Assembly: GCA_016868515.1 (NCBI GenBank)
Contig: VGGM01000132.1
Coordinates: 1 to 5,358 of the forward strand
Origin: Bacteroidota bacterium
Lineage (GTDB): Bacteria; Bacteroidota; Bacteroidia; Bacteroidales; VadinHA17
Direction: 5' to 3'
Length of the DNA: 5,358 nt
Part shown: positions 1 through 5,358 of the stretch, piece after piece
How the letters are laid out: each line of letters begins with the position of its first letter
How positions within the stretch are numbered: position 1 is the stretch's first letter
Position numbers and translations under genes: made by a program
The notes under the pieces: model-generated
Databases searched by the model: none
The model's input: only the letters and a program-made list of their open reading frames with translations
What the model was told of the DNA's origin: nothing

Positions 1-7
1 TTCGCCA

Positions 8-75
8 CCTCCTACGCTAAAGCTTCGGAGGTCGAAGAAGGCTTCGGAGGGCAAAGCCAGCAACCCCTCCTACGC
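8..75. repeat. GC-rich direct and inverted repeat cluster at the left edge
   Basis: Several short repeats are nested here. CCTCCTACGC occurs at 8-17 and again at 66-75, a 58-bp offset. GCTTCGGAGG occurs at 22-31 and 41-50, a 19-bp offset. Positions 8-31 form an imperfect palindrome: CCTCC at one end pairs with the terminal GGAGG, and 9 of 11 positions pair around a central TAAAGC-like core. GGCTT at 40-44 can pair with AAGCC at 54-58 across a 9-base loop. Together this looks like a structured intergenic repeat downstream of ispE. Read on the minus strand, the 58-40 hairpin could act as a weak transcript end, but the stem is only 5 bp and no clean T-run follows. The cluster reaches the window edge, so its full extent is unknown. 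The repeats are seen directly; any function is inference. Confidence 0.7.
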
Positions 76-118
76 CATTACGTCACTACGTCACTACGTC
101 ACTACGCCACTACGCCAT
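71..118. repeat. 8-bp tandem repeat, six copies (TACGYCAY)
   Basis: Six consecutive 8-mers run without interruption: TACGCCAT (71-78), TACGTCAC (79-86, 87-94 and 95-102), TACGCCAC (103-110) and TACGCCAT (111-118). Variation is confined to two C/T positions. The array begins within the second copy of the CCTCCTACGC repeat to its left and ends 6 bp before the ispE stop codon. On the minus strand, the direction ispE is read, the unit boundaries create a stop codon every 8 bp, and these fall in all three frames. There are no spacers, so this is a simple microsatellite-like array rather than CRISPR. Copy number may vary between strains, but a single sequence cannot show that. Confidence 0.9.
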
Positions 119-124
119 TTCCCC

Positions 125-937
125 CTACAATTCCCCCTGCCATATAATATTTCCGGGGGGGGGAGTATTTGGGCGGGAGGTGAAGATGCCGTAGATTGCC
201 GAGCCGCTGCCCGACATTGAGCTGTAAATGGCGCCGGCATCGTACATGCCCTGCTTAAGCATGCTGAGGCGTGGATATTGACGGAATGCATATTCTTCAA
301 AATCGTTCACAACACGGTCTTTCCACTCTTCGACAGGGGCGGTGACCAGCCCGGCAAGTCCTGCTTCGCTGCCGCGTGGTTTGCTGCCGGCATAAGCCAT
401 AGGTGTTGAGATGTGAATGTCGTCGCGGACAAGTACGAGGTAATAACCCGTTAGCAGGCATCCTAGCGGGGTGAATATCTCGCCCCGGCCTGTGGCAAGC
501 ACCGGTTCGGGCCTGATAAAGAAGGGGCAGTCGCTTCCAAGCTGCAGGGCGAGGGTAAGCAACTCCTCCTGCGAGGCCTGCAGTCCGAAATAGCGGTTAA
601 GCAGAACGAGCATTGCAGAAGCGTCTGACGATCCACCGCCAAGTCCGCTGCCGGGGGGTATGGTTTTGTGGAGATGTATGCGGAGATACGGAACCGGGTA
701 TCGGGTGCGCAATATGTTGACAGCCTTTATTACCAGGTTGTCGGCCGGATTACCGAGATCAGCTACCCCGGTTACGGTAAGGGTGTCGGATACGGCACCG
801 GGGCCTGCCGGTACAAACTCGAGAGCATCGGCCAGCGGTATGGGGTAGAAGATGGTTTCGATATCGTGAAAACCATCATCCCGTTTCCTCACAATGGTGA
901 GTCCGATATTGATTTTTGCCCTGGGGAATGTAACCAT
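125..937 (-). CDS. ispE: 4-(cytidine 5'-diphospho)-2-C-methyl-D-erythritol kinase (IspE), 270 aa
   Basis: Cytosolic GHMP-superfamily kinase. It phosphorylates the 2-hydroxyl of CDP-methylerythritol with ATP in the MEP pathway to isopentenyl diphosphate. The N-terminal AKINIGL motif carries K8, and GFHDIET carries H24; both are substrate-site residues in the family. The glycine-rich ATP loop PPGSGLGGGSSDA spans residues 94-106. GSDCPFF carries D136, matching the catalytic aspartate. The third GHMP motif, SMSGSGSAIYG, lies near residues 240-250. The length is typical and all motifs are intact. I chose the ATG at 937 over the in-frame ATG at 967. The conserved domain starts within a few residues of 937, an AGAGG sits 7 nt upstream of it, and the ten extra residues from 967 look like leader sequence. 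The last codons include three prolines encoded by an uninterrupted C9 run. The gene diverges from dnaB and is followed by a repeat array. Confidence 0.96.
   Translation of the reverse strand: MVTFPRAKINIGLTIVRKRDDGFHDIETIFYPIPLADALEFVPAGPGAVSDTLTVTGVADLGNPADNLVIKAVNILRTRYPVPYLRIHLHKTIPPGSGLGGGSSDASAMLVLLNRYFGLQASQEELLTLALQLGSDCPFFIRPEPVLATGRGEIFTPLGCLLTGYYLVLVRDDIHISTPMAYAGSKPRGSEAGLAGLVTAPVEEWKDRVVNDFEEYAFRQYPRLSMLKQGMYDAGAIYSSMSGSGSAIYGIFTSRPNTPPPGNIIWQGEL
155..163. repeat. G9/C9 homopolymer within the 3' end of ispE
   Basis: Nine consecutive G on the plus strand are C9 in the ispE reading direction. They encode exactly Pro259-Pro261 as three CCC codons, nine residues before the stop. The run lies beyond the last conserved GHMP motif, in a tail with no recognised function. 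Loss of one C would run the frame to a stop at 94-96. Gain of one C would run it to a stop at 102-104. Runs this long are prone to polymerase slippage and also to sequencing or assembly error, so the length deserves checking. Confidence 0.9.
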
Positions 938-944
938 CAGAAAA

Positions 945-949
945 CCTCT
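945..949 (-). promoter_or_regulatory. Shine-Dalgarno-like AGAGG deciding the ispE start
   Basis: AGAGG on the minus strand ends 7 nt before the ATG at 937. Many Bacteroidota genes lack a clear Shine-Dalgarno, so its presence at normal spacing helps choose this ATG over the upstream in-frame one at 967, which would place the site inside the coding region. Confidence 0.5.
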
Positions 950-955
950 ATGCTG

Positions 956-963
956 CAAAAATA
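956..963 (-). promoter_or_regulatory. Candidate Bacteroidota -7 element for ispE
   Basis: TATTTTTG on the minus strand matches the Bacteroidota sigma-ABfr -7 consensus TAnnTTTG. It would place transcription start around 949-951, giving a very short leader that still contains AGAGG and the ATG at 937. No convincing TTG-type -33 element is found at the usual distance upstream (around 983-990), so this rests on the -7 match alone. If real, it would exclude translation from the ATG at 967. Confidence 0.3.
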
Positions 964-1135
964 CCAATTCCTGCGCTTGATTGATCTTTCAGGTGAGAAA
1001 TGGTTCGTTTATATGGCTCCCGGGAATAGGACAGCTTTCCGTACTGGCTCCGGGCATGGCTCTTTTCAACAACTTATAAACACTGTTTTGTTTGTAAGAA
1101 ACGGCTGCGGAGAGCTTCAGGCAGGAAGCATTTAT

Positions 1136-1143
1136 TAAATTTG
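1136..1143 (+). promoter_or_regulatory. Candidate Bacteroidota -7 element for dnaB
   Basis: TAAATTTG fits the TAnnTTTG -7 consensus and lies 62 bp before the dnaB ATG, at the start of an AT-rich leader. The region about 20 bp upstream (1111-1120) offers only a poor -33 match, with no TTG. The motif is seen directly, but promoter activity is inferred and such 5-base-defined motifs arise readily by chance in AT-rich DNA. Confidence 0.3.
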
Positions 1144-1163
1144 ATGCGGGTATTTCCATATCC

Positions 1164-1183
1164 TTATTTATTTATTCATTCAT
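1164..1183 (+). repeat. Tetranucleotide repeat (TTAT)3(TCAT)2 in the dnaB leader
   Basis: Five consecutive tetranucleotides, three TTAT then two TCAT, end 22 bp before the dnaB start codon. They probably lie in the 5' untranslated region of dnaB if the candidate promoter at 1136-1143 is used. The array is short and may simply reflect AT-rich leader composition. Confidence 0.6.
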
Positions 1184-1205
1184 CAGTAAATCAATTATAT
1201 AGCCA

Positions 1206-2729
1206 ATGGCCAAGCAACGCACGGTACAACGTCCGATACATTATCCAACGCACGATCAGGGCAGGGTACCGCCACAGGCGCTCGATATGGAGGAGGCAGT
1301 TCTCGGGGCAGTGATGCTTGAGAACGATGCAGTGATAACGGTAGTTGACCTGCTGAAACCCGAGTGTTTCTACAAGGAGTCGCACCGAAAGATCTTCACT
1401 GCCGTACAATCGCTGACAATGAAGGAGATGCCTGTCGACCTCTATACCGTAACAGAGGAGTTAAAGGCATCGGGCGATCTCGATCAGGCAGGAGGTCCGG
1501 TCTACCTTACCCAGCTTACATCGAAGGTGGTGTCGGCAGCCAACGTTGAGTACCATGCCAAGATAGTGGCACAGAAGTACATACAGCGTGAGCTGATAAG
1601 GGTATCGACCGACATTCAGGCGATGGCATATGATGACACGTACGATGTAACCGACCTGCTCGACAGGTCGGAGAACGAGTTGTTTCAGATAGCAGAGGGA
1701 AACATAAAGCGCGAGGTACTGCCGATCAATGTTGTAATAAAGAGGGCCATTGAGGAGATGGAGGAGGCCGGCAAGAAGGAGGACGGGCTGATAGGGGTTC
1801 CGTCGGGTTTCAGCAGGCTTGACAGGCTCACCTCGGGCTGGCAGCGATCGGACCTGGTAATCATTGCCGCCCGTCCGTCGATGGGGAAAACCGCTTTTGC
1901 ACTGTCGATGGCGCGGAACATCGCAATAGAGCATGGCCGGAAGGTTGGTATCTTTTCGCTTGAAATGGCATCGGTACAGCTTGTCAACAGGCTTATTACA
2001 GCAGAAACAGAGCTTCCGGGTGAAAAGATAAAGAACGGAAAGCTAACGGAGGCCGAGTGGAAACTTCTTGACAAGAGAATAAAGAAACTTGTTGAGGCCC
2101 CCATCTATATTGACGATACGCCGGCCATCTCGGTGTTCGAGCTGCGGGCCAAGTGCCGCAGGCTAAAGGCCCATGACAGGCTTGATATTGCCATTGTCGA
2201 CTACCTGCAGCTTATGTCGGGTCCGCCTGAGGCGGGGAACCGTGAGCAGGAGGTGAGTCTTATTTCGCGATCGCTCAAGAGCATAGCAAAGGAGCTTGGG
2301 ATACCAATTCTTGCACTCTCGCAGCTCAACAGGTCGGTTGAGACCAGGGGCGGTTCGAAGAGGCCGCAACTTTCCGACCTGAGGGAGTCGGGGGCCATTG
2401 AGCAGGATGCCGATATGGTGGTGTTCATACACCGCCAGGAGAAATACGGTCTGATAGAATTCGAGGATGGAACCTCCACCAAGGGTATTGCCGAGATCAT
2501 ACTTGCAAAGAACAGGAACGGTCCTGTTGGTGACGTAAGGCTCAGGTTCAGGGACGAACGGGCTCAGTTTGTTGAACTCGATGAGTTTGATCTCGACGAG
2601 ATAACCGAACAGGCGCCTGCAAGGTCACAGTCGTTCATTGTAGGTTCGAAGATGAACAGTGACAATTTAAGGGGCCGTTACGATTCGCCCGCTGCTGACG
2701 ACGATTTCAGCGAGCCTCCCTTCGCTTAG
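1206..2729 (+). CDS. dnaB: Replicative DNA helicase DnaB, 507 aa
   Basis: Hexameric ATP-driven 5'-to-3' helicase that unwinds the chromosomal replication fork and engages primase. The N-terminal DnaB domain spans about residues 22-125, opening with VPPQALDMEEAVLGAVMLE. A linker (about 126-195) leads to the RecA-like SF4 ATPase domain, about 195-458. Visible motifs are Walker A ARPSMGKTA (222-230, K228), the catalytic glutamate in FSLEMAS (E253), Walker B IAIVDYLQLM (328-337, D332), ALSQLNRSVE with sensor-like Q373, RPQLSDLRESGAIEQDAD (386-403), and the probable arginine finger in AKNRNGP (R437). No intein interrupts the usual insertion sites. The start at 1206 has no Shine-Dalgarno but follows an AT-rich leader, as is common in Bacteroidota; the alternative ATG at residue 28 would cut into the conserved domain. 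The tail after residue 465 is low in conservation and ends in ADDDFSEPPFA. It diverges from ispE and converges with the next gene across 17 bp without an obvious intrinsic terminator. Confidence 0.98.
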   Translation: MAKQRTVQRPIHYPTHDQGRVPPQALDMEEAVLGAVMLENDAVITVVDLLKPECFYKESHRKIFTAVQSLTMKEMPVDLYTVTEELKASGDLDQAGGPVYLTQLTSKVVSAANVEYHAKIVAQKYIQRELIRVSTDIQAMAYDDTYDVTDLLDRSENELFQIAEGNIKREVLPINVVIKRAIEEMEEAGKKEDGLIGVPSGFSRLDRLTSGWQRSDLVIIAARPSMGKTAFALSMARNIAIEHGRKVGIFSLEMASVQLVNRLITAETELPGEKIKNGKLTEAEWKLLDKRIKKLVEAPIYIDDTPAISVFELRAKCRRLKAHDRLDIAIVDYLQLMSGPPEAGNREQEVSLISRSLKSIAKELGIPILALSQLNRSVETRGGSKRPQLSDLRESGAIEQDADMVVFIHRQEKYGLIEFEDGTSTKGIAEIILAKNRNGPVGDVRLRFRDERAQFVELDEFDLDEITEQAPARSQSFIVGSKMNSDNLRGRYDSPAADDDFSEPPFA

Positions 2730-2746
2730 CCCGGTTTCAGTTCCTG

Positions 2747-5358
2747 TCAGTTAAACCTGAGGATTATCCTTACACCTGCCGAGGTGAAGCGGAAGTCGTT
2801 AAACCCGGCAAATATACCTGCTTCACCGAGGAGGAATATTTCGCTTACACTGTATCCTGCCTCGAAGTATCTGATGGCGTTACCATTGACAAGGAGGCGG
2901 GCATGAAGATTCTCGCGCATAAGAGTGTTGCTGAGTCCGGGAAGAAACTTCAGTGCGAGGTATGGCACGGTATACTTCACATGCCCTTCGGCGAACCATC
3001 TGTCGGTGGCCATTGAGTACCATGCCGGAAGGTAAAAGGCATCGCTGTAGTTATTGAATAAAACCGGCGAAGCCTGGGTGTTGAAGTGGAACCTGTCCTG
3101 GAACGGCACAGAGTCGGGGCTGATAAGAAGACCTGCCCTTGCTTTCCAGTAGAATTCGGCAAACGGGCCGGTATCCTTCCTCTTTGAGGCGGAGAATTCC
3201 ATAGAGGTGTAGGGTGAATATGATCCTGCCGCATTATTGAATCCCTGACTGAGTGACAGTATGAAGGTGGGGTAGTCGGAACCGGCAGGGAACTTCCTCC
3301 CTCCCGAGATACGGTATCGCTGGCGGGGTATTATTGTCAGCTCAGCCCCCAGTGAGAGGTGATCATGAGCGTAAACAGAAACCCCCTCGCCCGGTATATT
3401 GGGCTTATACAGGCTGTCGCGTCTGAAGAACGAGAATTGGGTATTGTTTTCGAGAACCGATCTCTGTTCGGCCCTGCCCGAGAGTTCGAGATATATACCG
3501 TTTGAAATCTCGGTTTTCAATCCCGTGGCCAGGTAGCGCGAATGGTAAAAGCGCACCAGATTATCCTTCAGCAGCAGCGACCAGGCTGCATTTATGAACG
3601 GGCTGGCCGGGGTATAGTTACTGTAGTCGGCCGACCTGTCGCCCACTCTTAACCAGAAGTAATCGTTGTTGGTTTTGCTGTAGTTGAAAGAGGTGTTTAT
3701 AACGTAATATGGGGCCTTGCGCGAGAAGGTATAACCAGCCTCGGGGAATACAGAGAATGATCTGCCGCTCTTCCATTGCCTGGTAATTCTGAAGTCAGTG
3801 CCCCAGTTGAACCCGTCAACGGTATTAAACGAGAGATTATCGAATCCGGCAATGCCTCCATAAGTGATGGATATTCTGTTGCTGTCGGCCCTCCAGGTTT
3901 TGCCGAACAGGAAGTTTCTGGCAGACCGGCTGAAAGGTGTGCTTTTCCCGGCCGAAAGGTTAATGGAGACTTCGCCTCCCGGGGCTGGTCTGACCTCCCT
4001 GAGGGTGTTTGTTCTGATGCTGTCGGCCCTGCGAAGACTCACCAGTTCATCGGAGGGTAAAGGAATTGGCCTTATACCGCTCCAGAAGTCCTCGCTTCTT
4101 GCATTGGCTTCCTTATCGATAATGTAGCTGGTGGTCTGTTTAATTTCGAGTTCCTTTTTTGCTGTGTCTCGGCCCGAGACTGCAGAAGCCTCCCTGTCAA
4201 TAAGCTTTGAAAGCCTCACCATGTCGCGGTTGGTAAGTTCATCCTTTGCCATAAGCTTTTCAATCTCATCAGCCGATTTTGAGGTGCCAGCCTGAGGTGT
4301 TTGTGTAGCCGGGGTAACCGGGACCCGGGGCATGGTCATTGCAGGAAGTCCTTCAGGCGCCACGGTAATAATGTCGGTATACTTTACCGAACTGGTGTAG
4401 TTAGCCCTGGCTTTGACGCCAACCATTGAGAAATCGACATCGAAGCTGTGGCTGACCGGCATCCAGAAATCATTTTCAACGGGAGTATGAAGCTGTTTTA
4501 CGCGGATCTTGCCAATGATGTTTTCATTTTCAAGGTCGAGGCTGTGAATGCACCAGAGGTCTTCAATAATAAACAGCGTTCCGGAAAAGACCTGCTGACT
4601 CTTCCTTTTCGGGATCACTGCAATCTTATTGATAACATATTGTCCCTGCAGTGAGGCTCCCTGGTATGAGAAGCGGTAGTGAGAGAATGCATCAGGCGAG
4701 AGTGGTGAAACTGCAATGGCTATATGTGGCGCATAGAAACTTGCCTGAATGTAATTCATTGGTGAAATCTGGTCGCTCTCCGAGGGGATGTTCGACCTGA
4801 TTGCAATGAGGCGGTGAATGTATTTATCGGGGGCAGTAAAGTCGATCTCGTTATGTGATTCGTATAGGTATTTCTCACCTACCTTCAGGTCTATTTCTGC
4901 GTCACGGTCCATGGCCATTTTCATAATTCTGGGCATCTTGTCAATAATTGCAGTACCCTTAAGGTATACCTCGGCCTTGTAATGGTTAACGGCATTAAGG
5001 TACCACGGGGCCCTGGCGATTGCCTTCCGCATTATTGCGTAGGCCGGATCTTCCCTGCCCGAGGTGACCGTTACCTCGGGTATCTGAAAATACTGCACGG
5101 TGAGGGAGACATCTCTTACGACCGGTTTTCCGGCAATTCGTACCTGTCTGAAGTCCTGATTATAACCCAGGCTCTGGTAGAATACGGTATAGGCACCGTC
5201 GCTGAGGCGAAGCTCGTAGTAACCCATTGCATTGGCAGTGGTTCCCATCTGCAGTTCCTGAATATAAACGGTTGCATAAGGTACAGGGTTGCCCGATGAG
5301 TCGGTAATATTACCCGATAACGTTGACTGTGCCATAATTCCGGCAACGGTCAGCAGTG
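2747..5358 (-). CDS. DUF5686 / carboxypeptidase-regulatory-like outer-membrane protein, 5'-truncated by the window
   Basis: Envelope protein of a family typical of Bacteroidota; its molecular function is unknown. Numbering from the ATG at 5335, a carboxypeptidase-regulatory-like beta-sandwich domain spans about residues 4-90 (SGNITDSSGNPVPYATVYIQ, then GYYELRLSDGAY). The DUF5686 region follows, starting with the EDPAYAIMRKAI segment at 95-106. A proline- and threonine-rich linker lies at 331-350. Next come a charged helical stretch (about 354-412) and a conserved-looking FWSGIRPIPL (418-426). The rest, about 485-862, has alternating polar and aromatic residues typical of an outer-membrane beta-barrel, ending RIILRFN. 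The frame stays open upstream of 5335 to the edge and adds LLTVAGI before MAQS. That is the end of a signal peptide with likely cleavage after MA, so the true start lies beyond 5358. There is no cysteine at the cleavage point, so it is not a lipoprotein. It converges on dnaB. The family call is confident; placing it in the outer membrane is inferred from the signal peptide and barrel-like C-terminus. Confidence 0.9.
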   Translation of the reverse strand, partial: LLTVAGIMAQSTLSGNITDSSGNPVPYATVYIQELQMGTTANAMGYYELRLSDGAYTVFYQSLGYNQDFRQVRIAGKPVVRDVSLTVQYFQIPEVTVTSGREDPAYAIMRKAIARAPWYLNAVNHYKAEVYLKGTAIIDKMPRIMKMAMDRDAEIDLKVGEKYLYESHNEIDFTAPDKYIHRLIAIRSNIPSESDQISPMNYIQASFYAPHIAIAVSPLSPDAFSHYRFSYQGASLQGQYVINKIAVIPKRKSQQVFSGTLFIIEDLWCIHSLDLENENIIGKIRVKQLHTPVENDFWMPVSHSFDVDFSMVGVKARANYTSSVKYTDIITVAPEGLPAMTMPRVPVTPATQTPQAGTSKSADEIEKLMAKDELTNRDMVRLSKLIDREASAVSGRDTAKKELEIKQTTSYIIDKEANARSEDFWSGIRPIPLPSDELVSLRRADSIRTNTLREVRPAPGGEVSINLSAGKSTPFSRSARNFLFGKTWRADSNRISITYGGIAGFDNLSFNTVDGFNWGTDFRITRQWKSGRSFSVFPEAGYTFSRKAPYYVINTSFNYSKTNNDYFWLRVGDRSADYSNYTPASPFINAAWSLLLKDNLVRFYHSRYLATGLKTEISNGIYLELSGRAEQRSVLENNTQFSFFRRDSLYKPNIPGEGVSVYAHDHLSLGAELTIIPRQRYRISGGRKFPAGSDYPTFILSLSQGFNNAAGSYSPYTSMEFSASKRKDTGPFAEFYWKARAGLLISPDSVPFQDRFHFNTQASPVLFNNYSDAFYLPAWYSMATDRWFAEGHVKYTVPYLALKFLPGLSNTLMRENLHARLLVNGNAIRYFEAGYSVSEIFLLGEAGIFAGFNDFRFTSAGVRIILRFN

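Larger units (their letters stand above)
938..1205. other. Divergent intergenic region between ispE and dnaB
   Basis: This 268-bp stretch holds the 5' leaders and promoters of both divergent genes. Its dnaB-proximal part (about 1131-1205) is clearly AT-rich, the usual look of a promoter and leader in this phylum. A small direct repeat is visible: GGCTCCCGGG at 1015-1024 and GGCTCCGGG at 1046-1054. I see no tRNA-like cloverleaf, no recognisable riboswitch and no convincing coding frame. A plus-strand frame that enters from antisense to ispE and ends at 1138 looks like a shadow of ispE. Confidence 0.7.

Noticed and set aside
71..118. CRISPR array
   Set aside because: The units are 8 bp and directly adjacent with no unique spacers, and there are no cas genes in the window.
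1..147. Plus-strand frame open from the left edge (starts FATSYAKASEVEEGFGG)
   Set aside because: It runs through the repeat cluster and the tandem array, becomes low-complexity, and ends antisense inside ispE. It looks like translated repeat DNA rather than a gene.
938..967. Longer ispE from the ATG at 967
   Set aside because: The ten extra residues (MVFLQHRGFL) lie before the family's usual N-terminus, and both the AGAGG site and the candidate -7 element support the ATG at 937.
1015..1054. Direct repeat GGCTCCCGGG / GGCTCCGGG as a regulator-binding site
   Set aside because: The copies are short, unequal and not positioned against a recognisable promoter; this is noted in the intergenic entry only.
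668..1138. Plus-strand open frame of 156 codons overlapping ispE and the intergenic region
   Set aside because: It is mostly antisense to the conserved core and start of ispE, its translation shows no recognisable domain, and it is best explained as a shadow of ispE's codon structure.
1206..2729. Intein or group I-like insertion in dnaB
   Set aside because: dnaB is a common intein host, but here Walker A, Walker B and the later motifs are contiguous at normal spacing and the protein is of usual length.
2733..2757. Intrinsic terminator between dnaB and the DUF5686 gene
   Set aside because: The stem is only 5 bp with a 15-base loop, it overlaps the DUF5686 stop codon, and there is no T-run on either strand.
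2747..5358. TonB-dependent receptor (SusC-like) for the DUF5686 gene
   Set aside because: It shares the N-terminal carboxypeptidase-regulatory-like domain with SusC-like proteins, but no plug domain follows; the next segment is the DUF5686 type and no SusD-like gene is visible.

Overview
The window reads as a chromosomal segment of a member of the Bacteroidota, probably Bacteroidales-like. Three things suggest this. The large right-hand gene belongs to a family largely restricted to that phylum: an N-terminal carboxypeptidase-regulatory-like domain followed by a DUF5686 outer-membrane region. The DnaB helicase has a Bacteroidota-style N-terminus. Both divergent starts have AT-rich leaders with sequences fitting the phylum's TAnnTTTG -7 promoter element. 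Species cannot be assigned from the sequence alone.

Layout from left to right: (1) Positions 1-124 hold a repeat-rich intergenic stretch, cut by the window edge. It has GC-rich direct and inverted repeats, then a six-copy 8-bp tandem repeat. (2) ispE, the isoprenoid-precursor CDP-ME kinase, lies on the minus strand at 125-937. (3) A 268-bp divergent intergenic region separates ispE from dnaB. It has a candidate -7 element on each strand and a short tetranucleotide repeat just before dnaB. (4) dnaB, the replicative helicase, lies on the plus strand at 1206-2729 and is complete, with no intein. (5) A DUF5686-type outer-membrane protein lies on the minus strand from 2747 through the right edge. 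It converges on dnaB with a 17-bp gap. Its true start lies beyond the window: the reading frame stays open upstream of the first visible ATG and encodes the hydrophobic end of a signal peptide.

The three genes do not form one pathway or operon. ispE and dnaB are divergent housekeeping genes (MEP isoprenoid pathway and chromosome replication). The DUF5686 gene is an envelope protein of unknown function.

I found no novel multi-gene system, mobile element, CRISPR array or RNA gene. The points worth a second look are small-scale. The tandem repeat downstream of ispE places stop codons in all three minus-strand frames. A C9 homopolymer sits inside the last codons of ispE. The left-edge repeat cluster may continue outside the window. 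The extreme C-terminus of DnaB resembles the acidic tip of SSB.
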